From positions 6,511,390 to 6,575,389 of the forward strand of contig VCAZ01000005.1 in NCBI GenBank assembly GCA_005784505.1: a DNA stretch of 64,000 bases. The letters run 5' to 3'. Position 1 is the stretch's first letter, and every line of letters begins with the position of its first letter. Under the pieces are notes generated by a model. That model was not told where the DNA came from. It was given only the letters and a program-made list of their open reading frames with translations, and made no database searches. This DNA comes from Bagarius yarrelli (lineage: Eukaryota; Chordata; Actinopteri; Siluriformes; Sisoridae). Positions 13,273-27,600 of the stretch are shown here, one piece after another. The position numbers and the translations under genes are program-made.

Positions 13273-15564
13273 TGAGGAGAGAAGAAAGGAAGGAAGGAAG
13301 AAAGGAAGTGAGGAGAGAAAAAGGAAGGAAGGAAGGAAGAAAGGAAGGAAGAAAGGAAGGAACTAAAAAAAGAAAAACAAACAAACTTAGAAATAGAAAG
13401 AAAGAAAGGGTTAGAAAGAAACCATGTAATAAATAAATAAATAAAAACATGTAGAGAGAGATACAACAAAAGAGGGAGAGAGAAAGAGAGAGAGAGAGTG
13501 AGTGAGACAAAAAAGTAAAAATATATTTGAATTAAATAAACCTAATCCAGAATTCAACAGCGCTGTGTTATAAAGTGGTTATAACCTTATTAGCTTGTCT
13601 ATAGTATGCACTAGCATTATTAGTGTGTGTTACTGCGTTTCTGTTCTCAGGTGGAAAACACACAAATGGCGCCGCTGTCAGCTCGTACCGTGGAGCATCC
13701 GACAGGACACCAGAGGCGCTCAGGAGGGATGTGGTGCGGGGCTTCAGACCCGAGGTGGGGCATTAAAGCACATTCCACACGGATTCAACACAAGAATCAC
13801 ATGATCACCTGATCTGCAGTCAGATTATTCTCGTGTCCTTGTCTTCATCCTCATGAACAGCCTCCTGCAGAGACAGAACACTTTCATCTCCAGCCCTGTC
13901 TCTGTCTAATCCACCGGATGGTGTGTGTGTGTGTGTGTGTGTTCCTGCAGCGGTCTCCTGTCGGCAGCTGGACGGTTCTATAGCAGACATAGCCCAGTGT
14001 CTGAAGTTTGCGAGTTCTATGCCGATAGTACACCAGCTGTGCCAGATGCCTTGCCGAGACGACTGCCAGCTCACCAACTGGTCCAAATTCTCCTCGTGTT
14101 CAGCCAACTGTGTAGGCGTGCGCACCAGGAAGAGAGCTCTGATGGGTAAGAGACGTCTTTACACTCCTATAGAATCATTAAAATCAGAATCTTTTATTCA
14201 TACGTGGACGCCACCTGGGGACACCGACAATCATGGAAGTGTAATTAAACTTATGCGAACTGATTATATTTCTGTAGCAGGTTGAAAAGACTTTCGAATA
14301 GAAAAGGGGCAAATAGTGAATTATTGCCTTTAATGTCTTTCCTTTATGATTTAGAGAAACAAAATTACTAAGAAAGGAAGAAAGAAATAAATAAAGAAAG
14401 AACGAACGAAAGAAAGAAAGAGAGCGAGAGAGTGAGTGAGAGAGAGAAATATAAAGAGAGAGAGAGAGAGAGAGAGAGGAAAGAAGAGAGAGAGAGAAAA
14501 AAAATGAAAAATTGACAAAGAGAGAGAAAAAAATTATATATATATATATATATGAGAGAGAGAGCGAGAGAGAGAGCGAGAGAGAGAAGAGAGAGGGAGA
14601 GAGAGGGAGAGAGAAAGAAAGAAAGAAAGAAACAAACAAACAAAGAAAGAAAAGAAAAAAAAACATTTAGTGAGAAGGAAAAAAAGGAGAAAGAAGTTTA
14701 TGCAAACATAAACACATCCATTATAAAGCCTTTATAAAACGTTTTTTTAACTTCCAGGAAAAAGCAAAAAGAAGGATAAGTGCAGGAACAGTCAGACGTA
14801 CCCTCTGAGCGAGACGCAGTACTGCCCCTGTGATAAGTATAATGCCCAGCCGGTGGGGAACTGGTCCGACTGCATTCTGCCCGAGGGCTCTGTCTTCACC
14901 CCGGGGACTCGGGTGCACGGAGACAGTCGGGAGTGTGGACAGGGTTACCGTTACCAGGCCATGGTCTGCTATGACCAGGACAACAGACTGGTGGAGACGT
15001 CACGCTGCAACAGTCACGGTGGGTTCACTGCCCGGGGTAAGAGTGTGTGTGAGTTTGAGCGCGGTTTGATATCTGCCCTCTGGCGTGTGATTGACAGTTT
15101 ATAAATTAACTTCAATCCATCCATGTGACCTCTGACCTCGACTGAATCCTCTTTTATTTGGAGCTTAGTGGACTCTACTTTCAACCATATATGGTTTTGT
15201 TTTAATAGAGGGTAACAGAAGGTTTGTACGTCGAGGCTCTACATGTTTTGGAAGCTATGATGTAACATGGTTTTGGAAATGTTCTCCAACGTTCTTTGTA
15301 GTTTTTTTTATTCATTTCCTGAAGCTGTGAATGTCCGTGAGTTAAAGACACTCGACATCATTCCAGTATTGATGTTCTGTGGTTTTTTTCTCTTGCGGTG
15401 TTTGTGTCTAATTGAAAACGCCTTCAGCTTTTGCATGAGAATAAAGTTTGCCCTCGTTTTTTTACCCCTTCCTCAGTGCTGAAACGGGCTTTGCTAATTA
15501 GATTCCTGTCACACCTTTGTACTCTTCCTGCACATGGGGGGGGAAATGCATCCAGAGTCAAACT

Positions 15565-15601
<37 letters not shown>

Positions 15602-18007
15602 TCTGTCTTCGTCTGTCTGTCTACTCTTTTCACATTCTGCGCTCATTATTATTATCTCTAGATCTTGAAGATCACATCTCCTGGTTATTTAATCTCCTGA
15701 TCATCTTATTCCTAATCAAATCTTCTGACCTTCTGACCTGATCATCTCATCTCTGGATCATCTCGTCTCCTAATCATCTATTTCCCTGATCATCTCTGGA
15801 TCTTCTGATCTCTTTATCCAAACATCCTATCTCTTCTTTTCTGCTTGCTAGCTGAGGAAACTGAGCCTAATTTATGGTGGTGGAAGTGTGTGAGGAAGTG
15901 GTTGAGGAATTGTGTGAGGAAGTGTTTGAAAATGAGTCAAGGAAGTGTGTAAGAGTGTTGAAGTGTGTGAGTATTTGGAGGAAGTGTTTGAGAAAGTTTT
16001 TAAAAAAGTGTTTTGAGGAAGTGTTCGGAAAGGGTTTGAGGAAGTGTTTGAGGAAGTGTATGAGGAAGTGTTTGAGGAAGTGTTTGAGGAAGTGTTCGGA
16101 AAGGGTTTGAGGAAGTATTTGGAGGAAGTGTTTGAGGAAGTGTTATCACCCTGTTATCACACTTGTAACAATCCTAAGATTCGGTCGTGTATCCTGACAC
16201 TGAAGTATTCCGAGTGTTTATTTTCCGTCGACGGGGTTCGATTTGACCGTCTGAAGGTGACTGTTTTTTTCCAGGATACATTGAAGAGGCGTGTATCATC
16301 CCATGTCCCTCAGACTGCAAGCTGAGCGAGTGGTCCAACTGGTCTCGCTGCAGTAAGTCCTGCGGCAGCGGGGTCAAAGTTCGCTCCAAGTGGCTCCGGG
16401 AGAAACCTTATAACGGCGGGAGACCCTGTCCCAAACTGGACCATGTCAATCAGGTAATGCGGAGAGAAAACATGAAGACTCCAGTAGAGTCACATTGAAA
16501 CTTATGGAAAATAAATAAACTAATTAGTAAAAAAACGCACATTGCTAGCATCAAAGCTTCATTCCACGGACATCATCAATTTGCTAAAGACGTAACGACG
16601 CATGAGATGCAACGCAACCGATCAGAGAAACAGGTTAAATTTTATAACATTAAAAATCATGAAATGTTTAATATTTCATTTATTAGAATTATTCTTAATA
16701 TAAAAAGTATTAATTAATGTAAAAACTGTGTATGGGAGAACAACAAACTTCTTGGGGGGGGCACAGTCTACCAGTGCACGCCAATCCTCCCCCCCCCTCG
16801 TTTTTTTCCTTATAATATTCTATGATTTGCCATCACTCGTCTTTGTCGGCCGTGATTTCGTGTAAGAAGGTCTCGTTTGTGGTGTGAGAAACACGGCGAC
16901 AGGAAGAGAAGTGTGTGAAACGTGTCAGCGATTATCTGCCGTCTCTATTTTTATACGTTCCTGAAACTCTCTCCTTATCAAGCTTTCTGAGGCAACGAGC
17001 AGCGAGAATTCAGAATTTTTATTTGCTAAACAAAATATTTTTCTCTCATTCTTTTTTGTAATTTTTGAGCCGTTTGAGATGTTTTTCTGCTACCCTGAAG
17101 TCTTGCCTGCGGCTTAGATTTCTCTTCTTATTTATTTTCTCATGTCTTTTCTTTCCCTAATTATCTCCCGATCCGCTGCTGGAGCACAGGCGCAGGTAAG
17201 CCCGAAAAATCCTTCCTCATTCAAAAAAAATAAAATAAATCCTGCTATGAAATAAAGCGGGTGTTTAAAAGTGACGTCATTCTTTAATTAGTTTTGAGTT
17301 CTTGTGTGTGTGTATGTGTGTGTTTGTGTGTGTCTGTGTCTGTGTAGGTGTATGAGGTGGTGCCATGCGTGAGCGACTGCTCTCAGTACGTGTGGGTAGC
17401 CGAACCCTGGAGCACGTGGAAAGTCAGTAACGTGGACCTGAAGGAGAACTGCGGGGACGGGGTGCAGACCAGGAAGGTCAGGTAGGACTCCATTAACGCC
17501 CTTTTCAACCAACTCACTACATCCGTTATTAAAGTTGGGATCTGTGATTCGCTCAAACTTTAAAAATATGTGCACATTTGAAGACGTTTCATCCATCAGA
17601 AATAATGAGAATTCTGTCTTGCTCTCTCTCTCTCTCTCTCTCTCGCTCTCTGGATTGCAGGTGCATGCTGAACACCGTGAACGGCCCCACGGACGTGGTA
17701 GAGGACTACCTGTGTGACCCAGAGGACATTCCTGCCGGTACACAGGAGAGCCGGCTGCCGTGTCCGGATCAGTGCGTGCTGTCCGAGTGGAGCTCTTGGA
17801 CCGACTGCCAGATGGTGAGCAAGAAACAGACTTTGACCTCTGACCTCCATCTGTAACACGTCTCCTGTTTCTGTTAGAAATTCGGGGTGCCAAAACTTCA
17901 TGACAGCAAAATGTCTCTGTGCTTAAAATTTCTGATGCAGTGATAGTTTTATTTATCTTTCATTTTTTCTCTCACTCTCAGCATTTTTTCAGCAGCCTTT
18001 AGACGGC

Positions 18008-18050
<43 letters not shown>

Positions 18051-18349
18051 GTTTATGCCTTTCTGTTTCTTTGCAGATCAAATCTGTGTACATGCAATCA
18101 GTCTGTACTGTATCTACCTGCCTGCCTGTCTGTCTGCATACAGTATATGTCTGTCTGACTGTCTGTCTGTTTGTCTGTCTGCGTAATCTATCTCTCTGTC
18201 TTTCTGCATAATCTATCTCTCTGTCTGTCCGTATGTCTTTCTGTCTGTATGCATACTGTATCTATATGTCTGTCTGTCTCTCTGGCTGATTTAGACACCA
18301 GTTCAGTCGTTTTCCCGCTCTCTATAATCTATCTTTCTCACTCTCTTTT

Positions 18350-18384
<35 letters not shown>

Positions 18385-18498
18385 GTTTCTCTCTCCCCTG
18401 CCCCTTTAGCCCCTCTCACCCTTTAATCAGAGTTCGGCTGTGCTGAGTTTACGAGTGTTGTGTTGTGGCTCTGGACTTATTAATAAGGTCTCCTCATG

Positions 18499-18536
<38 letters not shown>

Positions 18537-19177
18537 AAGCCTTGTAGTGACCAAGGAAACCGACAGCGAACAGCTTACGCACTCCGGATGCCTAAGGAAG
18601 GAGGCGAGTGTCCCAGGAGCATGGAGGTGGAGCCGTGTGTGTTCAACAGGAACTGCTTCCATTACAGCTACAACATCACCGGTGACTGAAATCTGATTGG
18701 TCGGAATGGGACGGGTCATGGATTCTGAATTTATCTATTGGTTCTTTCTGATTTTCCGTTAGCTTTTTCATGGTAACAGCTGATTCTGGAGGATTCAGGG
18801 GACTGCATGGAAACATAAGATTAATTAAAAGACTAATAATCGTTTTTAATAAATATTTGTTGCTATAGCAACCGTTCTGTTGCCCTCCGGAGGTCTTATT
18901 GTTACTGTAAATCAACACAGCGGTGCTTTTACCCCCCAGAGTCACTCGCATGGCCATTTCCCGCCATGCTTTATAAGAATTATGTTGAAAATCATTGCTT
19001 GGAATGCTTTTAATGCTCTCCATCCCTTTCTTCTCCTCTTTTTTACATCTCCTGAGCGATTCGCAGACCAGTCGTTAAATTCTGTTAAAAATGAAGTGAT
19101 TAAAAATACATTTTCCAACATGACATTTTTACAGATGTTGTACAGCATCAAATCCTGAAAATGCTCACAGAAGACAA

Positions 19178-19230
<53 letters not shown>

Positions 19231-20764
19231 AGACTGGAGCACGTGTCAGTTAAGTGCCAGCGCTGTGTGTGGTAGAGGGTTAAAGACCCGCATGCTGGAC
19301 TGCGTGAGAAGTGACGGCAAGTCGGTGGACCTCCGATTCTGTCAGGAGGTTCGTTCACAGTTATAAATACTGTTATTACACAGTTATTACAAAAGGCTTA
19401 TTACAGCATTATTACCACATACTGTACCACGACTCATAGCTCAAATGAAGGCTGTTTGTTTTTTCTATAAAAGTAATTTGCATATGTCATACGATTAATG
19501 AACAGATTTGTTATGTGTAATAACGTGCTCATAAGGCATTAGGTACAATGTAAGAATTACTTAAGACAATGTTTGTAATTAATTAATAAATTGTAAGTTG
19601 TGGTTATAGCGCTACGTAGTGTTTATAACTACAGTTTAAGTGCTACTTATAGATCTAGTGTGCTTTTTTTACTGATTTCCTGATGCATGTTATAAACATT
19701 GCTTATAATGCATTATAATGCAGAATAAAGTGTAATAACTTTCATCCAAAGTAATAATTTTATCCAAAAAACTAAGTGTGTAAGATACTTCACAAGCAAA
19801 TGATTGACTGTGTGTGTGTGTGTGTGTTAGCTGGGTTTGGAGAGGACATGGCAGATGAATGCTTCCTGTACAGTGGAGTGTCCGGTGAACTGCCAGCTCT
19901 CGGAGTGGTCAGTGTGGACAGACTGTTCCCAGACCTGCGGCCTGGACGGTAAAAACTAATTACACGTTTACTAATCAGAGATTTTAATTAGATTTTTTGA
20001 TTTTGATGATATCCGGCAAAAGACACCGAAAGGGTGCCAATAATTTTGAACCCATTGTTTTTTGCTGGATTAAATCTATCCATTCGTTTGCTCACATACA
20101 CAATAAATAATCTCGCCATATAACCTATCCAACGTATCCATTCATCAATATATTTATCTATCCATCTGTTCCATTCATTCATCCGTTAATTTATTGAATT
20201 TATCTATCCATCCATTCATCCATCTATTCATCCAGTTATTCCACACATCAGTTTATGTTTCAATTCATCCATCTATTTATCCATGAATTTATCCATCCAT
20301 CCATCCATCCATCCATCCATCCATCCAGCTCATACATTTACACACTTTTATTTTCTTTCCAATCTACTTTCTGTCCCTTCTACATGCATATATATTTATC
20401 CATTCATCCATCCATTCCTTCATTCATACATCCATCCATCTAGCCATCCATCCAATTATTTGCTAACACACTAACTCATCTTACCAACTAACCCATCCAC
20501 TTATTCATCTATTTGTATCCAATTACAGCATCCATCCATCCATCCATCCATCCGTCTATCCATCCATTTATCCACCCATCCATTAATTTATCCATTCACC
20601 TATCTAGCTACGTCTAACATCTCATGTTACACCATTACAACATTCTTAAATCATTAAGAATGTTGTAATGATGTAACTGTGTGTCTGTCTACAGTACGTG
20701 ATAATATCTGCAATCAGAGAGTTTAACAATGTTTAAAGACACATGAACATAGTGAGGAGCAGAT

Positions 20765-20803
<39 letters not shown>

Positions 20804-22175
20804 AGAATTTTAAGGAGGTGTGATAATCCTGTGTGGACAAAGCAGCAGGAAGCAGGATGAATATAAATGCAGGCAGACAGAGACGGAGAGTGACAGCTCA
20901 TAGCGAGGCTGGAAGACAGCGGAGCAGATAAAGCGCCGCAGTCAGACAGAGAGACAGACAGACAGACAGCGGAGCAGGAGCTATTGTGAGGAGTGCAGAC
21001 GCTACATTATCTCTTTCTTTCTGTCTGCTTTGTCATGCAGACTGGAGAAACATATTTATCCCCAAAAACTCAAAGAAAACAATCTGCTTTAGTTTTAGTG
21101 TTTGATGAGATAGCCCGCGTTTCAGACCGCGCGCGTGTGTGTGTGTGTGTGTCGTTCTTATCGTCTAAAAAAACAATTAGAGGAGAAAACAGAGAAAATG
21201 TGATGTTCAGACAGATTTACATTCCGCCAAAAGTGCTTAAAAGCTGAATGTAATTATTATTTCTGGTTTTAAATAATGCATATCGGAATAATGAGAATAA
21301 ACTGCATCAGACTGTGTATGAATTTTTAATCAGCAATTAAATTAAATCTGTTCTTAATAAAGGACAGACCTTTAAACTCCACATCTGCAGGGTATTTAAT
21401 CAGTGTATCTATCCATCCATCCATTTACCCATCCATCCATTTAATTATCCATCCTTCATCCACTCATCCATCCATCTATCCTTTTTCCCAGCCATTTTTA
21501 CATCGATCTGTACATTTATTACTCATTTGTACAGATGTGTTGCAGATGTTATGTCATTTACCTGTTTATTTTTGTTCCACCCAATTTAAACATTCACTCA
21601 GTTGTCCCATTCATCCATCCATTCATCTATTCATCCATCTATCCATCCATCCATCCATCCATGTAACATCACCAGTGTTTAACAGACATCTATCTATCTA
21701 ACCATTTACCCGACCATTAAAACAACTATCCATCCATCCATCCATCCATCCATCCATCCATCCATCCATCTATCCATCCATCCATCCATTCCTCCATCCA
21801 TCCATCTATCCATCCATCCATTGCTCCATCCATACATCCATCCATCCATCCATCCATCCATCTACTTATTCATTTATCCAGCCAACCACCCACACTTTCT
21901 CTCCAACTTAACTCATCTGTTCATCTAATACCCCAAAAAAACTACATATCTAGCTTTCTGTCTGTCTGTCTGTCTGCATGCATGTCTGTATGTCTGTCTG
22001 TCTGTCTATCTGTCTGCCTGTCCTTTTTTTTCACTCACTTGTTTATCGATCTACTATATTTATTCTGTCTATTTATTTAACCAACCCACACAAAGAATCA
22101 TCTGCCATCTATATTTTGCCCAAATGTTTCACTTTCCTTACCATCCACCTATCCAACCGTCTAACACCCAGCCCC

Positions 22176-22224
<49 letters not shown>

Positions 22225-22608
22225 CTTACCATCCATGCCCCCTGTAGCTCATGCTTGTGTAATAGTGTGTTGTGATTTTCTGAGCAGGTTTGGATCTGCA
22301 GTCTGCAGTCGAGTCTCTGCTGCAGGCTCCTCATCAGGACTCGAAGGAATTCAGTGTTATTTTTTTCCACCAGCTGATTTACATTCCTATCAGAATACAA
22401 TTAAAGCGAAGCTTCACAGACGTTGGTGTAAATCAGTCGCCCTGTTTAACGCAACACATAATAAACATGATGAAGTTCCACAGATGGGAAATCAAACGTC
22501 TAATTTTTTTTTAAAATATGGATGAAGCTGACACATTTTTAGCTGTAAGACACTCTCATCATTCAGCCTGTTTCGGAGATCTCGGTTCCCCATCACTCTC
22601 TTTATCTC

Positions 22609-22659
<51 letters not shown>

Positions 22660-22918
22660 ACTAAAACTGAATCCTGATGTGGCAAGGGTATAAAAATAGA
22701 GAACGCCTCTTACAGGTTTTCAATTTCAATCCACTCTAAATCTTTTATTTATGTCTCCAGATACCGGTACTGATGATATACTGTACTGTCATGTGACCTA
22801 CGAGCATCAGACCACACCCATTACATTGATTTGTAATGAATGTTAATGTAATCTGTTTGTATTGTAATGATCCTTGTAATACACATTCAAGGATCTGAGT
22901 GACAATAAGGTATCTGGG

Positions 22919-22958
<40 letters not shown>

Positions 22959-24250
22959 AGGGAGAATGTTGCGCAGGAGGACAGTGGTCCAGGCGTCTCA
23001 GGGTGACGGTAGGCCGTGTCCCTCTCTGATGGAGCAATGGAAGCCGTGTCCTGTTCGTCCATGTTATCACTGGCACTACAGTGCCTGGTCCGAATGCCGG
23101 GTGGAGGTACACACACACACACAGACATACACACACACACACACACACACACATACACACGCACATATAGAGGGTTGTGTGTTTCACAATTTGTAGCACT
23201 TACATTAATATTCTGACCTCTCAGACAGGTATTCTCATTTTGTGGGCGGAGTTTGAGGGAAAGGGGGCGTGGCTTGTTTTTTAAATAAAACATTAACTAT
23301 TATGTTCAGGGATTTGATTCTACGCAGAGTGAAATAAATACATAGAACCAACAGTGCCTAAGTGCAGAAATATTCAACCCCCTTCAGGGCCCAGGCTCTG
23401 GTGTCGCCCTACGCAAGATTGTAGATTTGCGCCGCCCTATTTAACCCCTAAACTTCCCCAGGGTGCAAATCAACAAAAAATTTACTTTCTGTACTAAAAT
23501 TTAGTTAACTTCCAAAAATACCTTTGCTTAATATACGAGCGTAGGAGCGCAAGATGGAGGGCGCACTTCCAACAAAAAAAACCCCCCAGTTATTTTGCGC
23601 CCTAGGCAACTGCCTATGTGGCCTATACCCCGGGCCGCCCTGCCCTTCTCTAGGTTTTTGTTTTCTGTCTCTCGGTCTTCCCGATGCCGTGTGTTCCGGT
23701 TATGTTCTCCACCAGGAGCAGATGTGTTCATATCGAGATCAAGTGACGCTTTAATTACACACAGTTTGACTCCATTCAGCTAATTAAGTCACATCTGAGG
23801 GCTAATTTAAGAACTAAGCACTAACTAGGAAGAAGTTTTTACGTTTTTTTAGTTTGATCGGTAAGTAATTTGGAAAATTGTCCATTTTGTGTGGATTCCT
23901 GACATTAAATCCCAATTAAGTTCATTTCAGTTTAAGGGGGTGAATATTTACGCAACTGTAAACATAACGTTATAAGATAATTAATCCGAAAACTTTAACA
24001 GTTTCTATATGTTTAATTGCTGCTTGCTTTTCTGTCTTACTCTCTATCTCACTCTCTTTGTCTCTCTCTTTCTCTCCCTCTCTCTCTTTTCTTCTTCCTC
24101 CCACTCTCTCCCATTCTCTTTCTCACCTGTCTGTCTTAATCTTCCTTCCTTTACCTGTACCTCTCTCTCTCTCTCTGTCTGTCTCTCTTTCTCTCTCTTT
24201 GTCTCTCTCTGTCTCTCTCTCTCTCTCTTTGGATCTCTCTCTCTTTCTCC

Positions 24251-24287
<37 letters not shown>

Positions 24288-24628
24288 CACATTTCTCTTT
24301 ATGTATCTGCATTTTAAAGAAAAACCTTTCGATGATCCATTTCTCACTTCCTGTGGTTGATGGCACACGGCTTTCACAAATCTTTCGGCTTATTTTGAAG
24401 TCTCGGCGCTTCGGGGAGAAAAAGAGCTAAAAATAAATCTATAAATAAATAAAAGAAAATAAAATAAACTGAAAGCTGAGCTGTTCGACACTGACAGACC
24501 CGAGAGCTCGTGGAGGCGCCAAAGTTTCTTTCCCTTCTTTCAGTTTTATTTTTTCAGGCTTATTTCCACCTGAGTTCTGGAGTAACTGTCTGACTATCTA
24601 TCCATCTGTCTGTCTGTTTGTCTGTCTG

Positions 24629-24695
<67 letters not shown>

Positions 24696-27600
24696 GTGTG
24701 TGTGTGTGTTTCAGGAAGTAGTGTGTGGAGAAGGCCGGCGTTTTCGGAATTTGTCCTGTTTCGTGTCAGACGGTTCCCGGGACGTGCCAGTCAGCATGGT
24801 GGAGGACGAGCTGTGTTCCGGGTTGGAGCTGTCTGTTGACGGGGACAAAAACATCATTCTAGAAGAACGGTGCACTTTACCCTGCCCAGGTGTGTGTTTG
24901 TGTGTGTGTTTGAGAAAGAGAGAGAGAGAGAGACACTTTCTCACACTGCCCTGTGATGCTCTGTGAAACGACACTTCTCCTTTCTCTATTGGGCTAAAAA
25001 AAATGAAGAGTCATGTGATCTGGTTTAAAAGATCTTCTCATGATGTGTGTGTGTGTGTGTGTGTGTGTGTCAGGTGACTGTTACCTGATGGAGTGGTCAG
25101 ACTGGAGTTTGTGTCAGAGTGTGTGTGTAAAAGGTCAGCGTGTGGAACTGAGCGCCGTGCAGGTCCGATCACGAGCCGCCGTCGCACAGGAGCCTGAAAA
25201 CATCGGCCAATGTCCTAACCAGGAGTGGCAGTCCCGCCGCTGTGCTGGTCAGACACACACACACACCTACCTACACACACCTACCTACACATACTACATC
25301 ACATTTGCCAGACGCCCTTATTTATCCAACTGAGCAGGAGGATCGAGGATTAAGGGCCTAACTCCGGGGCCCAAGAATGGCAGCTTGGTGGTGCTGGGAA
25401 TTAAATCTATGATCTGCTGGGCAGCAGTCCATCACCTTAACCACCAGGCTACCACTCCCCTACAATACACTGTTAGCCCATTAAGTACATTAAGGCAGCC
25501 GTCCTCATCCAGATTTACTTACATTTATCTCTTATATACAACTGAGCAATAAGGTGTTAAGGGCCTTGCTCAGGGGCCCAGCATTGGCAGCTTGGTGGTG
25601 CTGGGAATCAAACCCACAATCTTCCAATTAGCAGCCCAACACCTCAACCACTGAGTCACCACTTCCCACATTAACATGTTTCTACCTGTGATATGCGCAT
25701 TACTGCATTTCATCTCCGTGGTATTTATCACAAAGGGCTTTTTTATCGTTAGTTAAAGCGCTGAGATGTTAATATCTTTCTGAATCTCTGATCTTTCTCC
25801 TCGTGAGAGCTGGAAAAAAGCTCCTCACCATCTGCTAATTAATTCCAGGGCAAGTGAAGGCTTGTAGCATTTGGCAGATGGGCGCACCTTTTCTTCCAGC
25901 AGTGGAATTATTTAATTCTCATGGGTTGTAATTGCAGTTATAATATCTGCAAATATCTGGAATTAGAATTAAAACTACATAAAGTTTTATTGTTAAAAAA
26001 CTTTCCTTTATTTTATCGACGTTACTTTGCTGGGGTTTTTTTTTTTGCCCCGAATCCCAGACAATTGGTATTGATATTTTTAGATAAATGCGTCCAGACG
26101 TGGCTGTTCAGTAGAATATCACTCCTGTTATAGATCCTGCTCATGAATATGCATGAGCGTTCTTCTTTACGGTGGTCTGTGATGGATTAGATCACTTAAG
26201 ACTCATTGATGTTCCGTGTTGTATAATTGTCAGAGTGTTTTAATGTGGCTTCTCGTTTGCAGACGGTGAGTGTTTCGACTATAAGTGGGTGAGCAGCTTG
26301 CGTTCCGTTTGGTGTGAGCGCTCTGATGGAACAAACGTCACAGGTATGGACTGAATGTCGTCTGCATAACAATAAAAACAAAATAAAACACAGCTGTGTT
26401 AAGCAGTATTTATATTTGTTTTAACTTTTATACCTGACCTATTTAACCTTCAGGTGGATGCCCCCCCACTGTGGCCCCGGGGACCGAACAGCTGTGTGTC
26501 CCACCTTGTGACAGGCCACGTTCATCCTGCTCCGAGGTATTTTAATAACTATTTATCACCCATATATTTTTGTTCAATATTTCTCTTGTAATTGGGTTTT
26601 TGGAACACAATTTTTGTTTGGCTCTCCGTCAGCCCTCATTGCTGCGAGTCTTCCAGGTCGGGTTCTTAGCGTGTGTCTCTGCTGCCCTCTGCAGGAAGCT
26701 GTGTGTGTGTGTGAAGAAGGCTACACCGAGGTTCTGTCTACTGACGGTCTACTGCAGCACTGTGCTCAGATCCCAGTCCTGGAGATTCCCACAGCAGGAA
26801 GCAAAGACGAAGACGTGAAGACGAGCCGCGCCGTAGACTCGACCGCCTCCACCACGGGCCAGCCGGGACACACGGGCCGCACGTGGTACCTCAAACCCTT
26901 CGGCCCTGGTAAAGAACACACATCATAATGAGTTCTTATATTTAAGCCATTATGTAAGAAGAAAAGAAGTAGAGAAGACGTATGTGATGTCATAACCACT
27001 GGCGTTTGTCTCGTCCCCTTTTGTCTTGTCACAGACGGCAGACTGAAGACGTGGGTTTACGGTGTGGCGGCCGGCGTGCTTGTGCTCCTGGTGTTTATAG
27101 TGTCCATGGTCTACTTAGCATGGTAAGTGACAGTGAGATAACAATATCTGCTCACATTCTTCACCCTCCTCATCCTCCTCTTCCTCCCCATCCTCTTCAT
27201 ACTTTATTTCCCACCCCTTTTTTAAATTTTCCCGCTCTTTTTGCCCCCCCTTTTTAATTTCTCACCTCGCCTCGCAGCAGTTACTGCGCCATGCGCCGCT
27301 CTCGGGCCACGTTCGACTCTGCCAGCTGTGCGGCGGTCTGGATGGGTCGCGACGCTCACGAACTCACCTTCACCTACCCCGAATACCAGCATCCTGAGGC
27401 CAGTGATGGTTAGGGGTTCGCACCCCTGACCTCCTGACCTTTATCGACCTCCTGACCTTTTGACCCCAGTGCCTGTGTGTATGCGGTTCCAGCGTGCAGA
27501 GGTACAACTGCAGCTCTGCTGTGTCACCGTCACCGAATAAATCAGCAGCAGAGCTTCATGACGTCAGGCTTCATTTCTCATTCCAAAAATAAATCAACCT

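Noticed and set aside
15874..16325. Acidic EEVF-repeat ORFs
   Set aside because: They are read through a 12-bp tandem repeat, without matching splice phase or homology.
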